Shown: positions 7,205 to 14,408 of the stretch, in pieces
Position numbering within the stretch: position 1 is the first letter of the stretch
Layout of the letters: every line of letters starts with the position of its first letter
Assembly (NCBI RefSeq): GCF_004337445.1
Contig: NZ_SJZB01000049.1
Coordinates: 56,648-120,647 of the forward strand
Reading direction: 5' to 3'
Length of the DNA stretch: 64,000 nt
Source of the DNA: Parasulfuritortus cantonensis
GTDB lineage: Bacteria; Pseudomonadota; Gammaproteobacteria; Burkholderiales; Thiobacillaceae
Translations under genes and position numbers: made by a program
Notes under the pieces: generated by a model
Database searches by the model: none
The model's input: only the letters and a program-made list of their open reading frames with translations
What the model was told of the DNA's origin: nothing

Positions 7205-8972
7205 GCGGGAACGACCGGGCCGGCGTTGACCGGCCCGGCCCGGCCGGCGCCTGGATCAGTCGGTCTCGACCTTGACGACGAAGTGGGTGCCGCGCACGCC
7301 GATGGTGCCGGTCGGGGTCTTCACCGCCACGGCGTCCGGCTTGATCTTGGCGATGGCTCCGGACAGATAGGCCAGGGTGCCCTTGGCCAGGCTGGCGCCC
7401 AGCTTCAGGTTGCCCTGGTTGGGGGCGTAGACGTAGTCGTCGACCGTCAGCTCCGTGTCGGGGCCGAACGACATCACCGTGTTGTCCTTGAAGGTGACGC
7501 CCAGGGAGGCGCCGGAACCCGTCTTCAGGACGCTGCCGGACTGGACCGGCGTGCCGACGGCGGCCTTGACCGGTTTGCCGCCGGTGACCACGTAGGCATC
7601 CCCCTTGACCGTTTTGACGTAACCGACGACGGCATCGTCGGCCAGGGCGGGGACGGAGAACAACAGCAGGGCGGCAAGGGCGAGGGCATGGCGCATCGGG
7701 GTTTCCTCCTGGGACGGTCGGGCGTGAGTTATGTGTGTCGGTAAAAATACCATATTTCCCGCGCCGGCAATCACCGCGTTCCGGGGGGGCGTCGGCGCCG
7801 AGATAGTGCAGGACCATGACCGTGATGTCGTCGGACTGGTCGGCGGCGCCGGCGAAGTCGGTCACCGCGGCGGTCAGCGCGGCGACCAGGTCGGCCGGCG
7901 CGGCGCCGGCCGGGCAGGCGTCCAGGGCGGCCTGCATGCGCGCCTGGCCGAACAGTTCGTGGTCGGGATTCTCGGCTTCGGTGACGCCGTCGCTGTAGAG
8001 GACCAGGCGGTCGCCCGGCTGCAGCTGCAGTTCGGCGCCCTGGTAGCGTACCTCGGGCAGCATGCCCAGCAAGGCGCCCTTGGCCCCGGCCGCGGCCTCG
8101 AACGGGCCGCCGGCGCGCGACAGCAGGGGCGGCGGGTGGCCGCCGTTGAACAGCTGCAGACGCCCGGTCCGGGTGGCCAGGATGCCGACGTACAGGGTGA
8201 CGAACATGTCGGCTTCGTTGCCTTCGCACAGCTGGCGGTTGAGCGCGGCCAGGAACCCGGCGTCGGGCACCCCGCGGCCCGACTGGGCGCGCAGCAGGGT
8301 GACCGTGCGCATCATGAACAGGGCCGCCGGCATGCCCTTGCCGGAGACGTCGCCGACCGCGATCAGCAGATGGTCGTCGTCGACCGGGAAGGCGTCGTAG
8401 AGATCGCCGCCCACCTCCTTGGCCGGGACCAGGTGGGCGTGCACGTCGACCTGCGGATGGCGCGGGAACAAGGGCCGATGGTGCGGCAGCAGGCCCATCT
8501 GGATGTCGTGGGCGGCGGCCAGTTCCTTCTTCAGGTTCTCGTAGGTCAGGTGTTCCTCGATGGCGCGCACCATGCGTTCGCTGTTGGCGCGCAGGCGTTG
8601 CGCCACCAGGCGGGTGAGGTTGCGCATCACTGCCGGCAGGCCGGCCAGATGGCGCCAGAAATCGTCCTCGTGCACGGCCAGCACCTCGCTGGGGCCGATC
8701 GAGTAGACGTGGGCCGAGGTTTCGTGGCCGTCCAGGATGGACATCTCGCCGATGGCCTCGCCCGGTTCGATGGCCATGCCCTGGCGCGAACGGTCGCCGG
8801 GCAGGAAGGCGGCCATGCGGCCGCTGAGCAGGATGTAGAGGTAGTGGTTGGCCCGCCCGGCTTCGATCAGGCGCTCGCCGTCGGCCAGGCGGATGTGCCG
8901 GCCGGCCGCCAGGACGCGCTCGACCCGGCGTTCGCTGACGCCCTGGAACAGGGGGATGCGGTGGCAGTCCAC
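7188..8972 (-). CDS. cNMP-binding RsbU-like PP2C phosphatase (reading frame runs on past the domain)
   Basis: A GTG start at 8972 lies 13 bases after the RsbW-like stop. Residues about 5-130 are a cNMP-binding domain (IPLFQGVSERRVERVL, GEAIGEMSILDG). A linker (about 130-170) leads to a SpoIIE/RsbU-type PP2C domain (about 170-395: MGLLPHHRP, VGGDLYD, GDVSGKGMPAALFM, LYSDGVTEAE, SDDITVMVLHY). It should dephosphorylate the RsbV-like antagonist. As written, no stop follows the domain: the frame stays open for about 195 low-complexity Arg/Gly/Pro codons, overlapping the whole FecR gene in another frame, to 7188. One extra base in the G7 run at 7783-7789 would give a TGA at 7771-7773 and a normal 400-residue protein. 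I treat everything past about 7790 as not real coding. Confidence 0.8.
   Translation of the reverse strand: MDCHRIPLFQGVSERRVERVLAAGRHIRLADGERLIEAGRANHYLYILLSGRMAAFLPGDRSRQGMAIEPGEAIGEMSILDGHETSAHVYSIGPSEVLAVHEDDFWRHLAGLPAVMRNLTRLVAQRLRANSERMVRAIEEHLTYENLKKELAAAHDIQMGLLPHHRPLFPRHPQVDVHAHLVPAKEVGGDLYDAFPVDDDHLLIAVGDVSGKGMPAALFMMRTVTLLRAQSGRGVPDAGFLAALNRQLCEGNEADMFVTLYVGILATRTGRLQLFNGGHPPPLLSRAGGPFEAAAGAKGALLGMLPEVRYQGAELQLQPGDRLVLYSDGVTEAENPDHELFGQARMQAALDACPAGAAPADLVAALTAAVTDFAGAADQSDDITVMVLHYLGADAPPERGDCRRGKYGIFTDTHNSRPTVPGGNPDAPCPRPCRPAVVLRPRPGRRCRRRLRQNGQGGCLRGHRRQTGQGRRRHAGPVRQRPEDGFRRLPGRHLQGQHGDVVRPRHGADGRRLRLRPQPGQPEAGRQPGQGHPGLSVRSHRQDQAGRRGGEDPDRHHRRARHPLRRQGRDRLIQAPAGPGRSTPARSFPLTPGR
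7215..7238. terminator. GC-rich hairpin between convergent genes
   Basis: A perfect 9-bp inverted repeat (CCGGGCCGG / CCGGCCCGG) with a 6-base loop lies in the 51-base gap between the convergent glutaminase and FecR-domain genes. Either strand could use it. It lacks a T tract. Confidence 0.5.
7256..7696 (-). CDS. Small secreted FecR-domain protein (paralogue 2)
   Basis: The ATG at 7696 is preceded by AGGAGGAAA, and a signal peptide follows (LALAALLLFSVPALA). The 146 residues share with the 2489-2935 protein the strings TGSGASLG, FKDNTV, KGTLAYL.GAIAK, KTPTG and GVRG.HF, so the two are paralogues. Again it is a lone FecR domain with no membrane anchor or sigma-binding part. It lies downstream of the RsbU-like gene, whose open frame overlaps it entirely (see that entry). 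Strong codon structure, the Shine-Dalgarno site and the paralogue all favour this frame as the real one. Confidence 0.85.
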   Translation of the reverse strand: MRHALALAALLLFSVPALADDAVVGYVKTVKGDAYVVTGGKPVKAAVGTPVQSGSVLKTGSGASLGVTFKDNTVMSFGPDTELTVDDYVYAPNQGNLKLGASLAKGTLAYLSGAIAKIKPDAVAVKTPTGTIGVRGTHFVVKVETD

Positions 8973-8985
8973 GACGTCCTGGCCG

Positions 8986-9453
8986 TCAGGGCCGCCCGGG
9001 CGCGGCCGAATCGACCGGCAGGGCCAGGTGGAGGACGTTGCGGTCGGCCTCGCGGCGGTATTCGAAGCGGCTGCTGTACTGGCGCATCAGGCGGATGCCG
9101 AGGCCGCCCGGCTCGGCCTCGGCCAGGCTGCCGGGTACGGCGGCCGGGACATGCGCGGTGGGGTCGAAGGCCGGCCCGTCGTCGGCCAGGGTGACGCGGA
9201 TCTCGCCGTCGTCGAGCCTGCAGGTCAGCTCGATGTGGCCCGGCCGGCCGGGCGCGCGGGCGTGATCCATGACGTTGGTGACCGCTTCCGTGAGCACCAG
9301 GTCGAGCCGGAAGGCCGCGGCGGGCGGCAACGCCCAGCGCTCGGCAAAGGCCTCCAGCCAACTGCCGAGGTCGGCCAGCCCGGCATGGTCGTTGGCCAGG
9401 ACCAGACGTTCGCTCGGGTCCTGGTCGGCCGGCACGGCGGGGCTCCGCCTCAC
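8986..9453 (-). CDS. RsbW-like anti-sigma serine kinase (HATPase_c_2)
   Basis: 155 residues with a GHKL ATPase fold: LVLTEAVTNVMDHA (N-box), VTLADDGPAFDP (G1 box) and GGLGIRLMRQYSS (G2 box). Proteins of this family phosphorylate a STAS antagonist and hold a sigma factor or another partner. The start overlaps the RsbV-like stop by four bases, and the RsbU-like phosphatase follows within 13 bases, giving the order V-W-U on the minus strand. No sigma factor gene is present in the window, so its target is unknown. Confidence 0.88.
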   Translation of the reverse strand: MRRSPAVPADQDPSERLVLANDHAGLADLGSWLEAFAERWALPPAAAFRLDLVLTEAVTNVMDHARAPGRPGHIELTCRLDDGEIRVTLADDGPAFDPTAHVPAAVPGSLAEAEPGGLGIRLMRQYSSRFEYRREADRNVLHLALPVDSAAPGRP

Positions 9454-9791
9454 TGGCCGAGATTGGCCAGCGCGGACGCCTCGTCGGCGTAGAGCGGGAT
9501 CAGGTTGTCGATGCCGGCGGTCTCCAGGGCCTCCTTGACCATCGGCTGGAGACCGTACAGGGCCATCTTGCCGCCCCGGCTGGCCTTGGCCTTGGCACAG
9601 GACAGGAGCAGGCGCATGCCGATCGAGGCGATGAAGTTGACGCCGCTCATGTCGACCACGACGTTGTGGCCATCGGTGGTGGTCAGGCTGGTGAAGCGCA
9701 GGTCGACCTCGCCGCTCCCCTTGAGGTCGAGACGGCCGTTCAGGAGGATGCGTTTGGTTTGCCCGGGAAGTTCGTCGAAGGCGATGTCCAT
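9450..9791 (-). CDS. RsbV-like STAS anti-sigma antagonist
   Basis: 113 residues, a single STAS domain. The phospho-acceptor region reads NVVVDMSGVNFIASIGMRLLL, with the serine of ASIG at the expected site. In partner switching it is phosphorylated by the RsbW-like kinase and reset by the RsbU-like phosphatase; both genes follow directly. It is the first gene of the set. 115 bases of A/T-richer spacer separate it from the recG end, where the set's promoter probably lies; I could not fix a -35/-10 pair. Confidence 0.88.
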   Translation of the reverse strand: MDIAFDELPGQTKRILLNGRLDLKGSGEVDLRFTSLTTTDGHNVVVDMSGVNFIASIGMRLLLSCAKAKASRGGKMALYGLQPMVKEALETAGIDNLIPLYADEASALANLGQ

Positions 9792-9906
9792 CGTACTTTT
9801 ACCGCATGGTTGGGATTAACCGCGATGCTACTGCAATCGGCTCATGCCGATGCGGCAGGGCGAGAAATTTCACATTACTGTAACAGATCGGCGCCCACCC
9901 GGCGGC

Positions 9907-11937
9907 TCAGGCGTGCAGCCAGTCGAAACCGTGCGGCAGCCAGCGCGCCAGGTGCCGGCGCGCCGCGGCGGCGTCGTCGTGCAGGAGCCGCTCGGCGGCG
10001 CTGCGGGCGGCCTCGAGCAGGTCCAGGTCGGCCTCGAGGTCGGCGAAACGGAGCAGCGGGGCGCCCGACTGGCGGGCGCCCAGGAACTCGCCCGGGCCGC
10101 GCAGGGCAAGGTCCTCGCGGGCGATGGCGAAGCCGTCCTGGCTGTCCTTGACGATGCGCAGGCGCCGGCGCGCCGTTTCCGAGAGCGGCTCGGCGTAGAG
10201 CAGCAGGCAGGTCGACTCGCGGCCGCCGCGGCCGACCCGGCCGCGCAGCTGGTGCAGCTGGGCCAGGCCCATGCGCTCGGCGTGCTCGATCACCATCAGG
10301 CTGGCATTGGCGACGTCGACGCCGACCTCGATGACGGTGGTGGCGACCAGGATGTCCAGGCCGCCGGCCTTGAACTCGGCCATCACGGCCGCCTTCTGGT
10401 CCGCCTTCAGGCGCCCGTGCACGAGGCCGACGCGCAGCTCGGGCAGTTCCGCCGCCAACTCGGCGTGGGCATCGATGGCGGCCTTGAGGTCCAGCTTCTC
10501 GGACTCCTCCACCAGGGGGCAGACCCAGTAGGCCTGGGCGCCGGCCGCGCAGTAGTCGCGCAGGCGGGCGACGACCTCGGCGCGCTTGGCCTCGCCGACC
10601 ACCCGGGTGGCGATCGGTTTGCGGCCGGGCGGCAGCGCGTCGATGACCGAGACGTCGAGGTCGGCGAAGTAGCTCATGGCCAGGCTGCGCGGGATCGGCG
10701 TCGCCGACATCATGAGCAGGTGCGGCACCACGGCCGCGTCGGCGCCCTTGGCGCGCAGGGCGAGGCGCTGCTCGACGCCGAAGCGGTGCTGTTCGTCGAC
10801 GATGGCCAGGGCCAGGTCGCGGAACGCCACCTCGTCCTGGAACAGGGCATGGGTGCCCACCGCGACCGCGGCGCGGCCGTCGGCGAGGGCCGCCAGGCTG
10901 GCCTGCCGGGCCTTGCCCTTGAGGGCGGCCGCCAGCCAGACCACCTCGATGCCGAGCGGCACCAGCCATTCCCGGAATTTCAGGTAGAGCTGCTCGGCCA
11001 GTATCTCGGTGGGCGCCATGACCGCGGTCTGGCGGCCGCTGCCGACCGCGACCAGGGCGGCCAGCGCGGCGACGCAGGTCTTGCCGCTGCCGACGTCGCC
11101 CTGGAGCAGGCGGTGCATGGGGTAGGGCCGGGCCAGGTCGGCGCGGATCTCGGCCAGCACCCGGCTCTGGGCGCCGGTGAGCGGGAAGGGCAGGTTGGCG
11201 AGCAGGCGCTCGGCCAGGCCGGCCTCGGCGAGCACCGGGGCCTGCCGGCGCCGGCGCTGTCCGGCGTACAGGCGCAGGGACAGTTGCTGGGCCAGCAGCT
11301 CGTCGAACTTCATGCGCCGCCAGGCCGGGTGGCTGCGCCGTTCCAGGCCGGCGACGTCGTCTTCCGGTCCGGGCGCGTGCAGGCGCCGGAGCGCGTCGGC
11401 GAACCCCGGCAGGCCGAGCCGGGCGCGCAGGGGGTCGGGCAGGGTCTCGTCCAGGTCGGCGGTGGCCAGGACCGCCTCGACGGCCTTGCGGATGCGCGCC
11501 TGGGCCAGGCCGGCGACGGTCGGATAGACCGGCGTCAGGGCGCCGGCCAGGGGGGCGTGTTCGGCGACCATGCGCCAGCGCGGGTGGATCATCTCGGCGC
11601 CGAAGAAGCCGGGCCGGAGGTCGCCGTACAGGCGCAGCCGGACGCCCGGACGCAGCTGGGCCAGCTGGTTGGGATAGAAGTTGAGCATGCGGAAGTGGAA
11701 GGGCGCCTCGGTCCCGGCCTCGCGCAGGCTCACCAGCAGTTGCCGGCGTGGCCGGTAGAGCACCTCGGCACGCTCGACCACCCCTTCCAGCAGGGCGCTG
11801 CGCCCGGGCGCCAGGTCGGCGATCCGGCTCAGGCGGGTCTCGTCCTCGTAGTGGATGGGCAGGTGCAGCAGGAGGTCGTCGGCCGCCTTGTAGCCCAGCT
11901 TGGCGTGTACCGGCGGGGTGGCGGAGGGCCTGGCCAC
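9907..11937 (-). CDS. recG: ATP-dependent DNA helicase RecG
   Basis: The GTG start at 11937 has AGGGACGG just upstream and gives 676 residues, near the family's 680-700. The frame is open further upstream, but that part is antisense to the EAL gene. The N-terminal wedge/OB region (about 40-180) is followed by helicase motifs: LLQGDVGSGKTCVAAL (Walker A), VDEQHRFGVEQR (DEQH box), MSATPIPRSL, then the C-terminal VGVDVANASLMVIE and LRGRVGRGG segments. It remodels stalled replication forks and branched DNA. Last gene of rpoZ-spoT-ridA-(GGDEF/EAL)-recG, 10 bases after the preceding stop. Confidence 0.96.
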   Translation of the reverse strand: MARPSATPPVHAKLGYKAADDLLLHLPIHYEDETRLSRIADLAPGRSALLEGVVERAEVLYRPRRQLLVSLREAGTEAPFHFRMLNFYPNQLAQLRPGVRLRLYGDLRPGFFGAEMIHPRWRMVAEHAPLAGALTPVYPTVAGLAQARIRKAVEAVLATADLDETLPDPLRARLGLPGFADALRRLHAPGPEDDVAGLERRSHPAWRRMKFDELLAQQLSLRLYAGQRRRRQAPVLAEAGLAERLLANLPFPLTGAQSRVLAEIRADLARPYPMHRLLQGDVGSGKTCVAALAALVAVGSGRQTAVMAPTEILAEQLYLKFREWLVPLGIEVVWLAAALKGKARQASLAALADGRAAVAVGTHALFQDEVAFRDLALAIVDEQHRFGVEQRLALRAKGADAAVVPHLLMMSATPIPRSLAMSYFADLDVSVIDALPPGRKPIATRVVGEAKRAEVVARLRDYCAAGAQAYWVCPLVEESEKLDLKAAIDAHAELAAELPELRVGLVHGRLKADQKAAVMAEFKAGGLDILVATTVIEVGVDVANASLMVIEHAERMGLAQLHQLRGRVGRGGRESTCLLLYAEPLSETARRRLRIVKDSQDGFAIAREDLALRGPGEFLGARQSGAPLLRFADLEADLDLLEAARSAAERLLHDDAAAARRHLARWLPHGFDWLHA

Positions 11938-11947
11938 GCGTCCGTCC

Positions 11948-14020
11948 CTAGCCGGGCAGCCGGCGCGCGACCACGGCCTGCAGCAGCGCCAACTGCTCCA
12001 GGATGCGGTCCTTGAGCCGGAACAGCTCGCCCAGACGGCGCCGCGCCTCGGCGTTCCGGCCGCCGGCCTGCAGCCCGGCGATCTCCGGGCCGAGCCGATG
12101 CACCTCGCGGTGCACGCCTTCGAGGGCACGGAACTCCGGCAGGTCGCCGTAGCGGGCCATGCCCTGGCCGTAGTACCAGTGGCCGAAGCGGCAGCGATGA
12201 TGGTCGCTGAGCTCGTCGGCACGGAGTCCGAGTTCGCCACCGTCCAGGTGGCCGGCGAGTTCGCGCACCCACTTCAGGTGGTCGTACTGGGCCACCAGGA
12301 GCGGGAAGTCGACCATCTCCCAACGCGCGTCGGCCCAGCGCGCCCATTGCGGGTCGGGCCGGAACTCGGCCAGCCAGCCGGGCACCCGCTCGGCCGGCAT
12401 GGGCCGGGCGATGCCATAGCCCTGGACCACGTCGCAGCCCAGGCGCATGAGCAGGACGCCCTGCTCGGCGCTCTCGACGCCTTCCGCGACCACCTGGCGG
12501 CGGAACGCCGAGGCCAGGCCGATGACGCCCTCGACCAGCGCCAGGTCGTCGCCGTCGTCGAGGATGTGGCGCACGAAGGACTGGTCGATCTTGAGCACCT
12601 CGGCCGGGATTTCCTTGAGGTAGGTCAGCGAGGCGTAGCCGGTGCCGAAGTCGTCCAGGGCGAAGCCGATGCCGAGGCCGCCGCAGGCCTCCATCACCTG
12701 GCGCACCCGGGCCGTGTTTTCGAGTGCCGACGACTCCAGGATCTCGAGTTCCAGGCGGTCGCGCGCCAGGTCCGGGAACTCGGCCAGGCAGGCGTGCAGG
12801 GCGGCCAGGAAACCGTCAGCCAGCAGTTGCCGGGCCGCGACGTTGACGCTCACGGCGAGGTCGAGGCCGGCGGCGCGCCAGGCCGCCATCTGGGCCAGGG
12901 CCCGGCGGATGACCCAGGTGCCGATCTCGACGATCAGGTCGTCGTGTTCGACCTGGGGCAGGAACTCGCCCGGCATGACCAGGCCGCGTTCGGGATGGCG
13001 CCAGCGCAGCAGCGCCTCGAGGCCGACCATGCGGCCCTGGCGCAGGTTCACCTTGGGCTGGAAGTGCAGCTCCAGCTCGTCGTCGCGCAAGGCCTGGCGC
13101 AGGCGGCCGACGACGTGCCGGCGGCTCTGGACGCGCTGGTCGCGTGCGGCGTCGAACAGGTTGTAGCGGCCGCGGCCGTCCTGCTTGGCTTCATACATGG
13201 CCTGGTCGGCGTGCCGGAGCAGGGTCTCGGTGTCGGCGGCATCGAGCGGATAGACGGTGACGCCCAGGCTGGTGCTGACGCCCAGGAGACGGCCGTCGAC
13301 CTCGCAGGGTTGCGCGGTGAGCGCCAGGATGCGGGCCAGGATGTCCTCGACGGCGTCCATGTTCGGCAGCGCGTTGGCCAGGATGACGAACTCGTCGCCA
13401 CCCACGCGGGCCACGGTGTCGCCCGGGCGTGCCGGCGCCCCGGGCTCGGCGACCCGGGCCAGGGTATCGTCGGCGCGCAGGATGCCGCGCAGGCGGCCGG
13501 CCACCTTGCGCAGGAGGTGGTCGCCGGTCGGGTGGCCGTACTGGTCGTTGACGGCCTTGAAACGGTCGATGTCGAGGCAGATCACCGCGACCAGGCGATT
13601 GTCCGCACGGGCGCGCGCGACGGCCCGGTCCAGGCGCTCGATCAGGGGTGCCCGGGTCGGCAGCTCGGTGAGCGGATCGACCTCGACCGGCGCGGCCGGA
13701 GCGGCCGAGAGGACGAACAGGTAGCGGCGTTCGGCACCCTCGTCGATACGCAGCGCCCGCACCGCCTGGCCGCCCGCCGAGCTGCCCTGCCAGCGGCCGG
13801 TTTCCGCCAGGGCTTGACGGACCGCCGGGACGGGCAGCGCCGCGGCGGCGCCGAAGGCCTCGATGGCCAGGCCCCGCGCGCCGGCCGGATCGAGGCCGGC
13901 GAGGTCGGCGGCGACGGCGTTGAGTTCGAGCAGGCGGAAGCCGGCGTCGGCGATCAGGATGCCGTCGCGGCTGAGTTCGAGCAGTCCGGCCAGGAGGGAC
14001 GGAGAGGCCGGGGCGGCCAT
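11948..14020 (-). CDS. PAS-GGDEF-EAL-CZB c-di-GMP signalling protein
   Basis: 690 residues from the ATG at 14020, 7 bases after the ridA stop. Domains in order: a PAS-like sensor (about 10-110); GGDEF (about 125-290, active-site VGGDEF and LDIDRFKAVNDQYGH); EAL (about 305-550, GLEALLRW, LDDFGTGYASL and an intact EGVES); and a C-terminal chemoreceptor zinc-binding domain (about 575-690: DHLKW, HHRCRFGHWYYGQG, GVHREVH). Both catalytic signatures look intact, so it may make and degrade c-di-GMP; the CZB domain suggests zinc or redox control. It lies between ridA and recG, which in related genomes are usually close neighbours. Confidence 0.9.
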   Translation of the reverse strand: MAAPASPSLLAGLLELSRDGILIADAGFRLLELNAVAADLAGLDPAGARGLAIEAFGAAAALPVPAVRQALAETGRWQGSSAGGQAVRALRIDEGAERRYLFVLSAAPAAPVEVDPLTELPTRAPLIERLDRAVARARADNRLVAVICLDIDRFKAVNDQYGHPTGDHLLRKVAGRLRGILRADDTLARVAEPGAPARPGDTVARVGGDEFVILANALPNMDAVEDILARILALTAQPCEVDGRLLGVSTSLGVTVYPLDAADTETLLRHADQAMYEAKQDGRGRYNLFDAARDQRVQSRRHVVGRLRQALRDDELELHFQPKVNLRQGRMVGLEALLRWRHPERGLVMPGEFLPQVEHDDLIVEIGTWVIRRALAQMAAWRAAGLDLAVSVNVAARQLLADGFLAALHACLAEFPDLARDRLELEILESSALENTARVRQVMEACGGLGIGFALDDFGTGYASLTYLKEIPAEVLKIDQSFVRHILDDGDDLALVEGVIGLASAFRRQVVAEGVESAEQGVLLMRLGCDVVQGYGIARPMPAERVPGWLAEFRPDPQWARWADARWEMVDFPLLVAQYDHLKWVRELAGHLDGGELGLRADELSDHHRCRFGHWYYGQGMARYGDLPEFRALEGVHREVHRLGPEIAGLQAGGRNAEARRRLGELFRLKDRILEQLALLQAVVARRLPG

Positions 14021-14027
14021 GCCCCGG

Positions 14028-14408
14028 TCAGCCGAGCACCAGGACGGCGTCGGCCTCCACGAGGGCACCCTTGGGCAGGCTGGCGACGCCGACGGCCGCC
14101 CGGGCCGGGTAGGGTTGGCTGAAATAGCGCGCCATGGTCTCGTTGACCAGGGCGAAATGGCCGAGGTCGGTCAGGAATACGTTCAGCTTGACCACGTCGC
14201 CGAGGCTGCCGCCGGCCGCCTCGGCGACCGCGGCGAGGTTGCGGAACACCTGGTTCACCTGCGCCTCGATGCCCTCGGCCAGCTGCATGGTGGTCGGATC
14301 GAGGCCGATCTGGCCGGACAGGTAGACGGTGTCGCCGGCGCGCACGGCCTGCGAATAGGTGCCGATGGCCTGGGGCGCGGCCGGGGTGGCGATGATCTGC
14401 TTGTTCAT
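14028..14408 (-). CDS. ridA: RidA family enamine/imine deaminase
   Basis: 126 residues, the normal RidA length. It carries [19 protein letters not shown], the central [18 protein letters not shown] segment and the [17 protein letters not shown].. C-terminal signature with the catalytic Arg. It hydrolyses reactive 2-aminoacrylate-type enamines produced by PLP enzymes. AGGAAGG precedes the ATG. The start overlaps the spoT stop by ATGA, so the genes are coupled. Confidence 0.94.
   Translation of the reverse strand: MNKQIIATPAAPQAIGTYSQAVRAGDTVYLSGQIGLDPTTMQLAEGIEAQVNQVFRNLAAVAEAAGGSLGDVVKLNVFLTDLGHFALVNETMARYFSQPYPARAAVGVASLPKGALVEADAVLVLG

Noticed and set aside
7188..8972. The final 195 codons of the RsbU-like frame as a real domain
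   Set aside because: Arg/Gly/Pro-rich translation of the FecR gene in the wrong frame; see the homopolymer finding.
9844..12015. Long plus-strand frame antisense to recG (723 codons)
   Set aside because: Gly/Gln/Val-rich shadow of recG in high-GC DNA; recG carries all helicase motifs.
11938..12240. Upstream extension of the recG frame
   Set aside because: It runs antisense-like through the end of the EAL gene; the GTG at 11937 has a ribosome-binding site and gives the family length.
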